From assembly GCF_905200055.1 (NCBI RefSeq), contig NZ_CAJKIS010000004.1:1-64000 (forward strand): DNA of 64,000 bases. Reading direction: 5' to 3'. This document shows positions 26,637 to 35,661 of this stretch, in pieces. Position 1 is the stretch's first letter. Each line of letters starts with the position of its first letter. The stretch is from an uncultured Fusobacterium sp. (lineage in GTDB: Bacteria > Fusobacteriota > Fusobacteriia > Fusobacteriales > Fusobacteriaceae). Position numbers and translations under genes: made by a program. The notes under the pieces were generated by a model. That model made no database searches, was not told where the DNA came from, and saw only the letters and a program-made list of their open reading frames with translations.

Positions 26637-27521
26637 TTATTGTTTTAGTCTTGGATCTAAAGCATCTCTAAGTCCATCTCCTAAAAGGTTTAGAGATAGA
26701 ATAGTTATCATAATTGCTACTCCTGGGAATGTTGTTACCCACCATGCATATCTAAGGTATTGTCTACCTCCTGAAAGCATTGATCCCCATTCTGGAGCTG
26801 GAGGTTGAATTCCTAGTCCTATAAAACTTAATCCTGCTGTTGATAGAATAGCACTTGCTACTCCTAAAGTTCCTTGTACAATTACAGGAGCTAGTGAGTT
26901 AGGGATTATATGTCTAAATATTATTCTAGCATTATTAGCTCCAATTGCTCTAGCTGCTTCTACGAACTCTTGGTCTCTAATTGAAAGAACTGAAGCTCTT
27001 ACTATTCTAGCATAACTAGGTACACTTGAAATACTAATAGCCACCATTAAGTTAAGTATACTTGGTCCTAATGCTGATACAATTGCAATTGCTAAAAGAA
27101 TACTTGGTACTGCTAAGAATACGTCCATTACTCTCATTATTATATTATCTATTTTTCCACCATAGAATCCTGCTAAAGCTCCTAAAATTCCTCCAAGAAC
27201 TATAGATATTCCAACTGCAATAATTCCTACTTTTAATGATACTCTTGCTCCGTGAATAAGTCTTGCAAAAATATCTCTACCAAATTCATCTGTTCCTAAC
27301 CAGTGCTCTGCACTAGGTCCTTTTAATCTGTTTGCTAAGTTTTGCTTAATTACTACTGTATCATAATCTGCAATTACATCAGCAAATAGAGCTAATAAAA
27401 CTAAAATTACTAATATTCCAAGTCCAAGTAGAGCCATTTTGTTCTTCTTAAGCATTCTCCATACTTCTCTCCATTGGCTTCTCTTTTTATTAGTTTGTTT
27501 TGTATTTTCTTTAGTTGACAT
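26637..27521 (-). CDS. Peptide/nickel ABC transporter permease (DppC/OppC-like)
   Basis: This 294-residue permease has a cytoplasmic N terminus, a first membrane segment near 30-50, [21 protein letters not shown] and the EAA loop ([23 protein letters not shown]) that contacts the ATPases. It forms the membrane channel with the DppB-like subunit and follows it by 15 bp. Confidence 0.94.
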   Translation of the reverse strand: MSTKENTKQTNKKRSQWREVWRMLKKNKMALLGLGILVILVLLALFADVIADYDTVVIKQNLANRLKGPSAEHWLGTDEFGRDIFARLIHGARVSLKVGIIAVGISIVLGGILGALAGFYGGKIDNIIMRVMDVFLAVPSILLAIAIVSALGPSILNLMVAISISSVPSYARIVRASVLSIRDQEFVEAARAIGANNARIIFRHIIPNSLAPVIVQGTLGVASAILSTAGLSFIGLGIQPPAPEWGSMLSGGRQYLRYAWWVTTFPGVAIMITILSLNLLGDGLRDALDPRLKQ

Positions 27522-27536
27522 TATTAATCCTCCTTA

Positions 27537-28463
27537 CTACTTATATTGTGACTTGATTCTAGGGTCAACATAAGCATATAGTATATCCACCAATAGATTT
27601 ACAACACTGAATGTTGCTGCTAAGAATACAACTGCCGCTAATACTGTTGGAGTATCTTTTTGTCTAATCGCATCTACCATTAGTCTTCCTACTCCTGGCC
27701 ATGAATATACAGATTCAGTTAAAACTGCTCCTCCAAGAAGTCCTCCAAATTGTAATCCTACAACTGTTATTATAGGGATAAGTGCATTTTTTAAAGCATG
27801 TTTATTTATAACTACTTTTTCAGCTACCCCCTTAGCTCTTGCAGTTCTGATATAATCTTGTCTTATTACTTCAAGCATAGAAGAACGAGTCATTCTTGTA
27901 ATAATAGCCGCTGATCCTACTCCTAGTGTTAGTGATGGAAGAATTAAACTCTTAAATCCATCAAATCCTCCTGAAGGAAGTAATCCTAATTTAACAGAGA
28001 AAGTAAGAATAAGCATTAATCCTAACCAGAATACTGGCATTGAAACTCCTAGTAATGCTAGTACCATACTGAAACTATCTAAGAATGAATATTGTCTTGT
28101 TGCTGAAATAATACCAACAGGTATTCCAATACAAACTGAAATAATGATTCCTATAACTGCTAAAGTAAGAGTATTTGGGAATCTTGAGAATATTTCTCCA
28201 AAAACTTCTCTTCCAGTAGTATATGATCTTCCAAAATCTCCTAATAGAGCTTTTCCTACAAATCTAAAATATTGAACTAAAAATGGATCGTTTAATCCCA
28301 TCTCTTCTCTTAATTTAAAAATTGCTTCTTTAGGTGCATTTTCTCCTAGTATTAATTGAGCTGGATCCCCTGGAGTTAATGACATAATTGTAAAAACTAA
28401 AAGCGATACTCCTAATAGTACAGGAATAAGTAATAAAAGTCTTCTTAATACATATTTATGCAT
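27537..28463 (-). CDS. Peptide/nickel ABC transporter permease (DppB/OppB-like)
   Basis: This 308-residue permease has the family N terminus (YVLRRLLLLIPVLLGVSLLVF, TPGDPA) and an EAA loop (IRTARAKGVAEKVVINKHALKN). It is the first permease gene, separated from the binding-protein gene by 135 bp that contain the hairpin at 28556-28583. That layout commonly lets the binding protein be made in excess. Confidence 0.94.
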   Translation of the reverse strand: MHKYVLRRLLLLIPVLLGVSLLVFTIMSLTPGDPAQLILGENAPKEAIFKLREEMGLNDPFLVQYFRFVGKALLGDFGRSYTTGREVFGEIFSRFPNTLTLAVIGIIISVCIGIPVGIISATRQYSFLDSFSMVLALLGVSMPVFWLGLMLILTFSVKLGLLPSGGFDGFKSLILPSLTLGVGSAAIITRMTRSSMLEVIRQDYIRTARAKGVAEKVVINKHALKNALIPIITVVGLQFGGLLGGAVLTESVYSWPGVGRLMVDAIRQKDTPTVLAAVVFLAATFSVVNLLVDILYAYVDPRIKSQYK

Positions 28464-28555
28464 CTTTTAATATGACACTTTAACTTTTTAAAGTGTTCTC
28501 TCCTTTCCTTTAATTTAAAAACTTAACTTAAAAACCTATTTATAATTATTTTAAA

Positions 28556-28583
28556 GGGCTGACTCTAAATTTAGATGCAGCCC
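28556..28583 (-). terminator. Internal hairpin between binding-protein and permease genes
   Basis: GGGCTG and CAGCCC arms enclose the self-complementary CTAAATTTAG. The T run after it is weak, so it is more likely a partial terminator or an mRNA-stabilising hairpin than a full stop. Confidence 0.7.
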
Positions 28584-28598
28584 CCCTTTTAATATTAA

Positions 28599-30140
28599 CT
28601 ATTTATCAGCATTTTCTTTAAATTTAACTCCATATAATCTATGGTGTCCTGCTGGTCTTTGTTTGAAGTTTTCTACATATTTTTGTAGTCCAACGTTTTG
28701 TTCTTTAAATGCTGTTATATAATAAGGTACTTCTTCTTGTGCAATAATTTGTGCTTCTCTATAAAGAGCTTTTCTTTCTTCTTGGTCATTTGAATTTCTA
28801 GCTCTTAATAATAAGTCATCAACTTTTGGATTTTTATAGAATGCTCTATTTCCAGCTCCACCGAAACATGAACTATGTAATAGTGGGAATAATCCATAAT
28901 CAGCATCTCCAGTTACAGATACCCAACCAAGGATATACATTTCGTGGTCTCCTCTTGAAGTTCCTTCTAAGTAAGCTCCCCATTCAAGAGTTTCAACTTC
29001 GATATCTACTCCAATAGCTCTTAATTGATCTTGAACTATGATAGCTATATCTCTTCTTTCTGGGTTTTCATTGATCCAAATTTTGCTTTTAAATCCATTT
29101 GGATATCCAGCTTCTGCAAGAAGTTGTTTAGCTTTTTCAATATTTACTTCCCAAGCTTTAGCGTCATCTGTATGTCCAAATACTTTTGGTCCTATTAATG
29201 AGTTAGCTCTTGTTGCTGATCCTTTATATACAGTTTCTATAATATCGTCAACTTTGATAGTCATTGCAATTGCTTGTCTTACTCTTACATCGTTGAAAGG
29301 TGCTTTAGCTGTATTGAATCCGATATAGTCAATTCCTAAAGATGGTTCTTCTAAGAATACTAGATTTTTGTCTTCTCTTACTCTATCTTTGTCCATTCCT
29401 TCAAGATCATAAGCTATATCAATTTCTCCAGTTTCAAGTCCTATAGTTCTGTTTGTTGCTTCAGATATTGCTCTGATTATAACATTTTTAATAGGAGTTT
29501 CTCCCATGAAATAATCTGGGTTTGCTTCAAGTACGATTCTATCTCCTGATGCCCATGATATAAATTTATAAGGTCCTGTTCCTACTGGATGTTGTCCATA
29601 AGAATCTCCATATTCTTTAACTGCTTTTTCATTAAGAATAGCTGCTGTTGGATGGCTTAAGTGACTTAATAAAGCTCCAAACGGTTGTTTTGTTATTACT
29701 TTAACAGTGTTGTCATCTATAACTTCTACTCTATCTAAAGTTCCTATAATGTGAGAAACTTGAGGTGAGTTTTTCATTCTATCTAAACTAAATTTAACGT
29801 CTTTTGCTGTTAATGGTTCTCCATTGTGGAATTTAACTCCTTTTCTTAAATGGAAAATTGTTGTAACTCCATCTGGTTGTTCCCAACTTTCTGCTAGAGC
29901 TGGAATAACATTCATATTATCATCTTGGTCTACTAAGCTGTTGTATATTTGAACTGTTACTTTAGATGAAGGTGCATCATTTGTTGCATGTGGATCTAAA
30001 GATTTAGCGTCAGCTCCGTTAGCAACGATTAAAGTATCTCTAACTTTCCCCTCTCCTTTAGTTTCTTTCTCTCCGCCACAAGAAACAAAAAGTAATACTG
30101 ACAGTAATGCCATAAGTAATAGATGTAATTTCTTTTTCAT
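28599..30140 (-). CDS. Peptide/nickel ABC transporter substrate-binding lipoprotein (DppA/OppA-like)
   Basis: This protein of about 513 residues has a lipoprotein signal peptide with lipobox LLFVSC (Cys21) and the SBP family 5 features ADAKSLDPHATNDAPSS, VKFHNGEPLTAKDVKFSLDR, PVGTGPYKF and VRVRQAIAMTI. It captures peptides or a related solute at the outer face of the inner membrane. A longer frame beginning at 30191 exists, but AGGAGG stands 6 bases before the ATG at 30140, which also gives a normal signal peptide. It is the first gene of the five-gene transporter operon. Confidence 0.94.
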   Translation of the reverse strand: MKKKLHLLLMALLSVLLFVSCGGEKETKGEGKVRDTLIVANGADAKSLDPHATNDAPSSKVTVQIYNSLVDQDDNMNVIPALAESWEQPDGVTTIFHLRKGVKFHNGEPLTAKDVKFSLDRMKNSPQVSHIIGTLDRVEVIDDNTVKVITKQPFGALLSHLSHPTAAILNEKAVKEYGDSYGQHPVGTGPYKFISWASGDRIVLEANPDYFMGETPIKNVIIRAISEATNRTIGLETGEIDIAYDLEGMDKDRVREDKNLVFLEEPSLGIDYIGFNTAKAPFNDVRVRQAIAMTIKVDDIIETVYKGSATRANSLIGPKVFGHTDDAKAWEVNIEKAKQLLAEAGYPNGFKSKIWINENPERRDIAIIVQDQLRAIGVDIEVETLEWGAYLEGTSRGDHEMYILGWVSVTGDADYGLFPLLHSSCFGGAGNRAFYKNPKVDDLLLRARNSNDQEERKALYREAQIIAQEEVPYYITAFKEQNVGLQKYVENFKQRPAGHHRLYGVKFKENADK

Positions 30141-30498
30141 ACTTTTCCTCCTAAATATTTTTATTTTCATTTTGAAAAAAATTACTTCCAAAATGCTTTT
30201 TTTATAAAATGTTCTTTTATAGTTTCCAATCTACTAAAAGAACACTCTTTATATATTAAGGATACAACATTTTTAAAATATGTAAAGACCCATATCCTCA
30301 AATTTTGCATTTTAGAATTTAACACATAAAAAGAATGTACTATTTATTAGGCTTTTAGTCAAATTTATAAAATTTATATAGTAGATATAAATTTTATATA
30401 TGATTAGTTGAGAGAACATTTTATATACATAAATACTATTTTTTTGGTGTTTTTTAGGAAAAAACTTTTATTTTATTTTGAAAAAAAATTTTAATTTT
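30141..30498. other. Regulatory gap upstream of the transporter operon
   Basis: This 358-bp AT-rich gap has no gene. It holds an inverted repeat GTTCTTTTA/TAAAAGAAC (30211-30219 and 30235-30243), and two copies of TATAAAATGTTCT in opposite orientation at 30203-30215 and 30413-30425. These may be operator or leader hairpin elements. No single promoter stands out. Confidence 0.5.
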
Positions 30499-31578
30499 TT
30501 ATTTTTTTGAATAAATTTTAGCTGCAATATATGCTGTGACTGGAACAGCTATTAAAATTCCTATACTACCACATAATGCTCTTAAAATTTCTACCACTAT
30601 AGATTCAAAATTCAATATTCTTATTGATGGGTATTGATCTTTTTGCATATATATAAATATTGAGGTCATTAAACTACTTCCTATATATGCTAATATAAGA
30701 GTATTTATCATAGTTCCTATAATATCACTACCTATTCTCATTCCTGAATAGAATAATTCTTTTCTATGAATATCAGTATTTTTTTCCTTTAACTCATTTA
30801 AAGCTGAAGCTATTGACATTGCCACATCCATAACTGCTCCCATACTTCCTAAAATAACCCCTGCTGAGATCATCTCTTTAACCTTTATATTTCCTAGCAT
30901 AGAAGCATAATTTAAAGTTTCAGTAGTTACATATCCTGTCAATCTCATAGAGTTTACAAAGGTATATGATAAAGCTCCAGCTACTATTACCCCTCCAAAA
31001 GATCCTATTATTGCAACTACACCTTTTTTGTTAAATCCTGTCATCAAGTATATTGTTACTATTGAAGCAAAAAGAGCCACTATAACAGATAGTAATATTG
31101 GAGAATATCCTAAAATTATTCCTGGTAGGAAAAATTTATATATAAATAAGATTACTAATAAGAGGGCTATCATAGCTTTAAAACCTTTAAATCTTGCAAG
31201 CAATAAAACTATTAATACAAATATTCCTGTTAAATATAAAATATTCATTCTCTTATCAATATCTGCTATATAGTATTTCTCATTTCCTTCATCATCTACT
31301 TCATAATATAATACTACTCTATCTCCCTCTTTTACATTTATATTAAAAGCTTCTTCTCTATAAATTGGAAATTCAACTAAAATTGTATTTCCCTCTCTTG
31401 GACCTTCAGCTATAACTACACTATATAGCATTATTTCCTTTAGTTCTTCTACCTCTTCTTCAGGGGATAAACAATCCTCTAATTTTAAGATTTTCCCCTT
31501 CAGGTACTCTTCTTGAGCTGAAACACTTATAGAAAATATTGAAAATATTATTAATACTAGTAATACAATTTTTTTCAT
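30499..31578 (-). CDS. YibE/F family membrane protein
   Basis: This 359-residue protein has a signal peptide (about 1-21), an exported domain (22-115; EGPREGNTILVEFPIYREEAF, GDRVVLYYEVD) and about seven membrane segments (118-355). The YibE/F motifs include ILGSMGAVMDVAMSIASAL and FYSGMRIGSDIIGTMINTLILAY. The family has no settled function. It is apparently a single gene, with GGAGA before the start. Confidence 0.9.
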   Translation of the reverse strand: MKKIVLLVLIIFSIFSISVSAQEEYLKGKILKLEDCLSPEEEVEELKEIMLYSVVIAEGPREGNTILVEFPIYREEAFNINVKEGDRVVLYYEVDDEGNEKYYIADIDKRMNILYLTGIFVLIVLLLARFKGFKAMIALLLVILFIYKFFLPGIILGYSPILLSVIVALFASIVTIYLMTGFNKKGVVAIIGSFGGVIVAGALSYTFVNSMRLTGYVTTETLNYASMLGNIKVKEMISAGVILGSMGAVMDVAMSIASALNELKEKNTDIHRKELFYSGMRIGSDIIGTMINTLILAYIGSSLMTSIFIYMQKDQYPSIRILNFESIVVEILRALCGSIGILIAVPVTAYIAAKIYSKK

Positions 31579-31670
31579 AATCCTCTCCTACAATTTCTTT
31601 ACTCTTCATTAATTAATAGGATACTTCATAATCATTAAAAATTCAATTCATTTTTAATAATTATAAAAAA

Positions 31671-31690
31671 ACGAGGATATTTATCCTCGT
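31671..31690 (-). terminator. Terminator of rpsO
   Basis: ACGAGGATA and TATCCTCGT form a perfect 9-bp stem with a 2-base centre, followed on the minus strand by seven T. Confidence 0.93.
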
Positions 31691-31709
31691 TTTTAACAAC
31701 TTTAAATAA

Positions 31710-31973
31710 TTATTTTCTGATTCCAAGTCTAGCGATAAGGTTTCTATATCCTTCAAGATCTTTCTTAGTTAGGTAAGCTAGTAATCTTTTTCTTTGTCCT
31801 ACCATTTTTAGTAATCCTAATCTTGAGTGGAAGTCTTTTTTATGAACTCTTAGGTGATCTGTTAAGTGGTTGATTTTTTCTGTTAAAAGAGCGATTTGCA
31901 CTTCAGTTGATCCAGTATCTCCTTCGAATTTTCCATATTCTTTGATTATTTCTGCTTTACTTCTCATAGCCAT
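31710..31973 (-). CDS. rpsO: 30S ribosomal protein S15
   Basis: This 87-residue S15 has the usual landmarks: [49 protein letters not shown] and a basic C terminus. It binds the central domain of 16S rRNA early in 30S assembly. The first ATG is chosen because GGAGG lies 10 bases before it; the second Met would be 16 bases away. It has its own promoter and a structured leader (see 31974-32061) that may let S15 control its own translation. Confidence 0.96.
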   Translation of the reverse strand: MAMRSKAEIIKEYGKFEGDTGSTEVQIALLTEKINHLTDHLRVHKKDFHSRLGLLKMVGQRKRLLAYLTKKDLEGYRNLIARLGIRK

Positions 31974-32061
31974 TTTTATGTTTCCTCCTAAATTATAATA
32001 TTATCTAAGCTAAGTAATACGGGGCTAATCGTAAAACTGAGCTCAAATTATATTTATTTTA
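31974..32061 (-). promoter_or_regulatory. Promoter and structured leader of rpsO (possible S15 autoregulatory site)
   Basis: On the minus strand TTTACT (32079-32084), 17 bases and TAAAAT (32056-32061, with an upstream TG) form a promoter overlapping the end of ftsH. The leader at 32004-32046 can fold into UGAGCU/AGCUUA closing an inner UACG/CGUA hairpin. Several unrelated S15 leaders are known in bacteria; whether this one binds S15 is inference. Confidence 0.5.
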
Positions 32062-32087
32062 TCATAGTTTTTATTAAAAGTAAATAA

Positions 32088-34277
32088 TTATTTTTCCTCT
32101 TCTACTTTTTCTTCAATATTTTTTTCTTCTTCTATTTTTTCTACTATCTCTTCTTTTTCAGTTTCAACTTCTTCAGCTGATTCTATCTTTTCATCACTAT
32201 TTTCCTTTGATTTAAAGATATCTTCGCCTCTCATAATAGCTTCAAAATCTTCTCTATTTAAAGTTTCTTTTTCTAATAATGCTTTAGCTACTCTATCTAG
32301 AGAGTCATAATTTTCTTGTAACATTTTTATAGTTTCAGCATACATTTCAGAGATAATTCCTCTTATCTCGTCATCAACTTCTTTACCAGTAGTATCACTG
32401 TAATATTTTTGTTGGAAAAGATCTCCCTCTTTTGTATTATCTAATAACATAGGCCCAAATTTATTAGTCATTCCAAATCTTGTTACTAAGGCGTGAGCTA
32501 TTGCAGTAGCTCTTTCAATATCGTTACTTGCTCCTGTTGTTATATCATTAAACACAATTTGCTCTGCTGCTCTTCCACCAAATAATACTCTCATATCATC
32601 TAAGAACTCACTCTTGAATTTATAGCTTCTCTCCTCTTCTGGAAGTGCCATTGTAAATCCTCCAGCCATTCCCCTAGGTACAATAGTTATCTTATGTACA
32701 GGATCTGTATTTGGTAGTAAATAATGCATAAGAGCATGTCCTGCTTCATGGTAAGCAGTTATTAATCTTTCTTTTTCAATTACAACTTTAGATTTTCTTT
32801 CTGGTCCAATACTTACTTTTTCAGATGCTTCTTCTAAGTCAGCCATATTGATCTCATCTCTTCCAGCTCTTGCTGCTAAAATAGCTGCCTCATTTAACAT
32901 ATTTGCTAAATCTGCTCCTACAAATCCTGGAGTTTTCTTAGCAATTACAGATAGATCAACATCTTTAGCTAATTTTTTACCTCTAGCATGAACTTTTAAA
33001 ATCTCTTCTCTTCCTTTAATATCAGGATTATCAACTACAACTTGTCTATCAAATCTTCCTGGTCTCATTAAAGCTTTATCTAGTATTTCAGGTCTGTTTG
33101 TTGCTGCTAAAACAATAATTGTTTCATCAGTACCAAATCCATCCATCTCAACAAGAAGTTGGTTCAAAGTTTGTTCTCTTTCATCATTTCCTCCACCTTG
33201 ACCAGATCCTCTTTTTCTACCTACAGCATCTATTTCATCTATAAATATGATACATGGAGCACTTTTTCTAGCTTTATTAAATAGATCTCTTACTCTTGAA
33301 GCTCCAACCCCAACAAACATCTCTACAAACTCAGATCCAGACATACTGAAAAATGGCACTTTAGCTTCTCCAGCAACAGCTTTAGCTAGTAAAGTTTTAC
33401 CTGTTCCTGGTCCTCCTAATAAAAGTACCCCTTTAGGAATTTTAGCTCCTATCTTTTTAAATTTTTCAGGTTCTTTTAAGAAACTTACAACCTCTTCTAA
33501 TTCAACTTTAGCTTCTGGGATACCTGCAACATCTGCAAAAGTAACCTTTGAAATCTCTTCTCCATTATCTTTTGCCTTAGATTTTCCCATATTAAAGATT
33601 TGTGGTCCTCCACCACTACCTTTGTTCATTCTATTTAGCATAAAGATCCATACACCTATAAGAAGTAACATAGGGAACCAAGAAACCAATATATTTACTA
33701 AGAATGGAAGTTCTTGTGGTGGAAGAGAAGCTACTTCTGTTCCATAAGTATTTAAAACTTTTACCATATTAGGATCATCACCTAATCTGTAAGTAATCAT
33801 TCTAGCTTTAAATGTTTTTCCCTCTTCTCCATTTAAATTATGTGCAGTTTCACCATACACATACCCCTCTTTTTCATTAACTTTTTTAATTTCAGAGTTT
33901 TCAATTTTTTGAATAAATTGAGTGTATGAAATCTCTTCACTAGAAGTAGAATTTACATCTTTTAAGAAAGATGAGCTTGACATTGCTATTGTAATTATAA
34001 ATAGCAACATTATAAAAGCTTTAAAATTAAATTTTCCACCTAATTTTTTCATCTTTTTTATATTTCTATTTTTTTCATCATCATCATTAATTTTTTGATT
34101 TAAACCATCTCTTAACTTAGATTTCAATTCCTCTTTTTTCTTCTTTATTTCGTCTTTTTCTTTCTCTTCTTTTTGTTCTTCGTTGCTATTTTCTGTTTTA
34201 TCTTTTTGTTCTTCAGCAGAGTTATTTTCTTCCTCTATATACAGTACCTTTTCTTCAAATAAATTTTCCTTGCTCAA
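32088..34277 (-). CDS. ftsH: ATP-dependent zinc metalloprotease FtsH
   Basis: FtsH degrades membrane and regulatory proteins. At 729 residues it is longer than usual because of a charged N-terminal extension of about 85 residues before the first membrane segment (about 87-105). Then come a periplasmic loop (106-190), a second membrane segment (192-214), the AAA domain (Walker A GGPGTGKT at 288-295) and zinc-binding HEAGH (510-514). The tail is Glu-rich. The start is a TTG that overlaps the tilS stop codon (TTGA), with AAGGAGGAG 8 bases upstream, so the genes are translationally coupled. Confidence 0.96.
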   Translation of the reverse strand: MSKENLFEEKVLYIEEENNSAEEQKDKTENSNEEQKEEKEKDEIKKKKEELKSKLRDGLNQKINDDDEKNRNIKKMKKLGGKFNFKAFIMLLFIITIAMSSSSFLKDVNSTSSEEISYTQFIQKIENSEIKKVNEKEGYVYGETAHNLNGEEGKTFKARMITYRLGDDPNMVKVLNTYGTEVASLPPQELPFLVNILVSWFPMLLLIGVWIFMLNRMNKGSGGGPQIFNMGKSKAKDNGEEISKVTFADVAGIPEAKVELEEVVSFLKEPEKFKKIGAKIPKGVLLLGGPGTGKTLLAKAVAGEAKVPFFSMSGSEFVEMFVGVGASRVRDLFNKARKSAPCIIFIDEIDAVGRKRGSGQGGGNDEREQTLNQLLVEMDGFGTDETIIVLAATNRPEILDKALMRPGRFDRQVVVDNPDIKGREEILKVHARGKKLAKDVDLSVIAKKTPGFVGADLANMLNEAAILAARAGRDEINMADLEEASEKVSIGPERKSKVVIEKERLITAYHEAGHALMHYLLPNTDPVHKITIVPRGMAGGFTMALPEEERSYKFKSEFLDDMRVLFGGRAAEQIVFNDITTGASNDIERATAIAHALVTRFGMTNKFGPMLLDNTKEGDLFQQKYYSDTTGKEVDDEIRGIISEMYAETIKMLQENYDSLDRVAKALLEKETLNREDFEAIMRGEDIFKSKENSDEKIESAEEVETEKEEIVEKIEEEKNIEEKVEEEK

Positions 34278-35605
34278 CTAATGCTCCTCCTTATATTCAA
34301 TTTAATACAGTTGCCTCTTTCCAAGTTTTTATAATTCTCACTACCTTTTACTCCAGCAATCCATATTATCTCATTTTTAAATATAACTATTGGTATATTT
34401 TCTCTCTCTTCCTTAGGAACTTTCTCATTTATAAGGATATCTTTTACCTTTTTATAATTTTTCATTCCTATAGGAATTATTCTATCCCCATCTTTTTTAC
34501 TTCTAATAAGTAATTCATCTCCGATATTTAAATTTGTATAGAAATTATTTTTATTATAAACTATCTTATCACTTTCAATAGCTTCTATTATATAATTACC
34601 AAATTTAACTTGCCCAGGGATTTTTAAAACTTTCTCTTCAATATCTTCAAATCTTTCTCTTTTCTTTATTATACTAAGATAGTTATAATCTTTTCTTAAA
34701 ATATAATCTCCATTTAGAGAAATATCTTTGCTCCCTCCTTTATTCAAAACCTCTTCTATTCCAGATATTTTTTTTCTAGTTACTTCTATATCATAACTAT
34801 ATAAATATTGTAGTAATACCTTTCTTAGAAGATATCTGTCTAACTTTTGCAATTTTTCTATAGATAATTTTCCATTTATAAGATAATCTTCTAAATTTAT
34901 ATTTAAAGCTCTGTTTACATCTCTTATCTCTTCAATCAAAGCATATAGTCTATCTTTAAATTTAGGATTATATCTTTTTTCTATAAATGGTATCAAATCT
35001 AATCTAATACTATTTCTTGTAAACTCATTCTCAAAATTTGTTTTATCTATTCTATACTCAATGTTATTAGAATCCAAATAGTTTACAACATCTTTCTTGT
35101 AAATTTCAGAAATTGGACGAATATATCTATCACGTTTAGAAACTATACCTTCTAACCCTTCTAATCCTGCACCACGAACTAATCTAAACATAAATGTTTC
35201 TAATTGATCATCTTTATTGTGTGCAAGAGCTATTTTATTAGCCTTCTCTTGAATAAATATTTCATTAAAAAGATTATATCTAGCTTCTCTACCTGCTTCT
35301 TCTAAAGTTAATCCCTCTTTTTTTCCCAATGTAGTTATATCTATTTTTCTGCTAAAAACTTTTAATCCTTTTTTCTTTCCATATTCTAAAGAGAATCTCT
35401 CATCTCCATCAGAGGCTTCCCCTCTTAAAAGATGATTTATGTGAACTAAAATTATTTCAAACTCAATCTCCTCTTTTAATTTCAATAACATCTCTGTTAA
35501 AAAAACTGAATCTGGACCACCAGAAAAACCTACAACTATTTTATCATTTTTTTCAATAAGATTTTCCCTTAAATTCTTCTTTTGAATCGCTTTATATAGC
35601 TCCAT
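34274..35605 (-). CDS. tilS: tRNA(Ile)-lysidine synthase
   Basis: This 443-residue PP-loop ATPase has the motif SGGPDS (28-33), VHINHLLRG, the family's LAHNKDDQLETFMFRLVRG and a C-terminal TilS domain. It converts C34 of tRNA-Ile(CAU) to lysidine so that the tRNA reads AUA codons. That matters in a genome this AT-rich, where AUA is common. It lies between the radical SAM gene and ftsH. Confidence 0.95.
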   Translation of the reverse strand: MELYKAIQKKNLRENLIEKNDKIVVGFSGGPDSVFLTEMLLKLKEEIEFEIILVHINHLLRGEASDGDERFSLEYGKKKGLKVFSRKIDITTLGKKEGLTLEEAGREARYNLFNEIFIQEKANKIALAHNKDDQLETFMFRLVRGAGLEGLEGIVSKRDRYIRPISEIYKKDVVNYLDSNNIEYRIDKTNFENEFTRNSIRLDLIPFIEKRYNPKFKDRLYALIEEIRDVNRALNINLEDYLINGKLSIEKLQKLDRYLLRKVLLQYLYSYDIEVTRKKISGIEEVLNKGGSKDISLNGDYILRKDYNYLSIIKKRERFEDIEEKVLKIPGQVKFGNYIIEAIESDKIVYNKNNFYTNLNIGDELLIRSKKDGDRIIPIGMKNYKKVKDILINEKVPKEERENIPIVIFKNEIIWIAGVKGSENYKNLERGNCIKLNIRRSIS

Positions 35606-35661
35606 AAAATCTCCAATCCATTTCCTTAAAATTATAGCATACTTCCATACTTTTTTTCAAA

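Noticed and set aside
33247..33747. 166-codon frame on the plus strand inside ftsH
   Set aside because: It lies opposite a conserved AAA-domain coding region, has no Shine-Dalgarno site or promoter, and its product is low-complexity. It is a shadow of ftsH, like other plus-strand frames opposite leftward genes.
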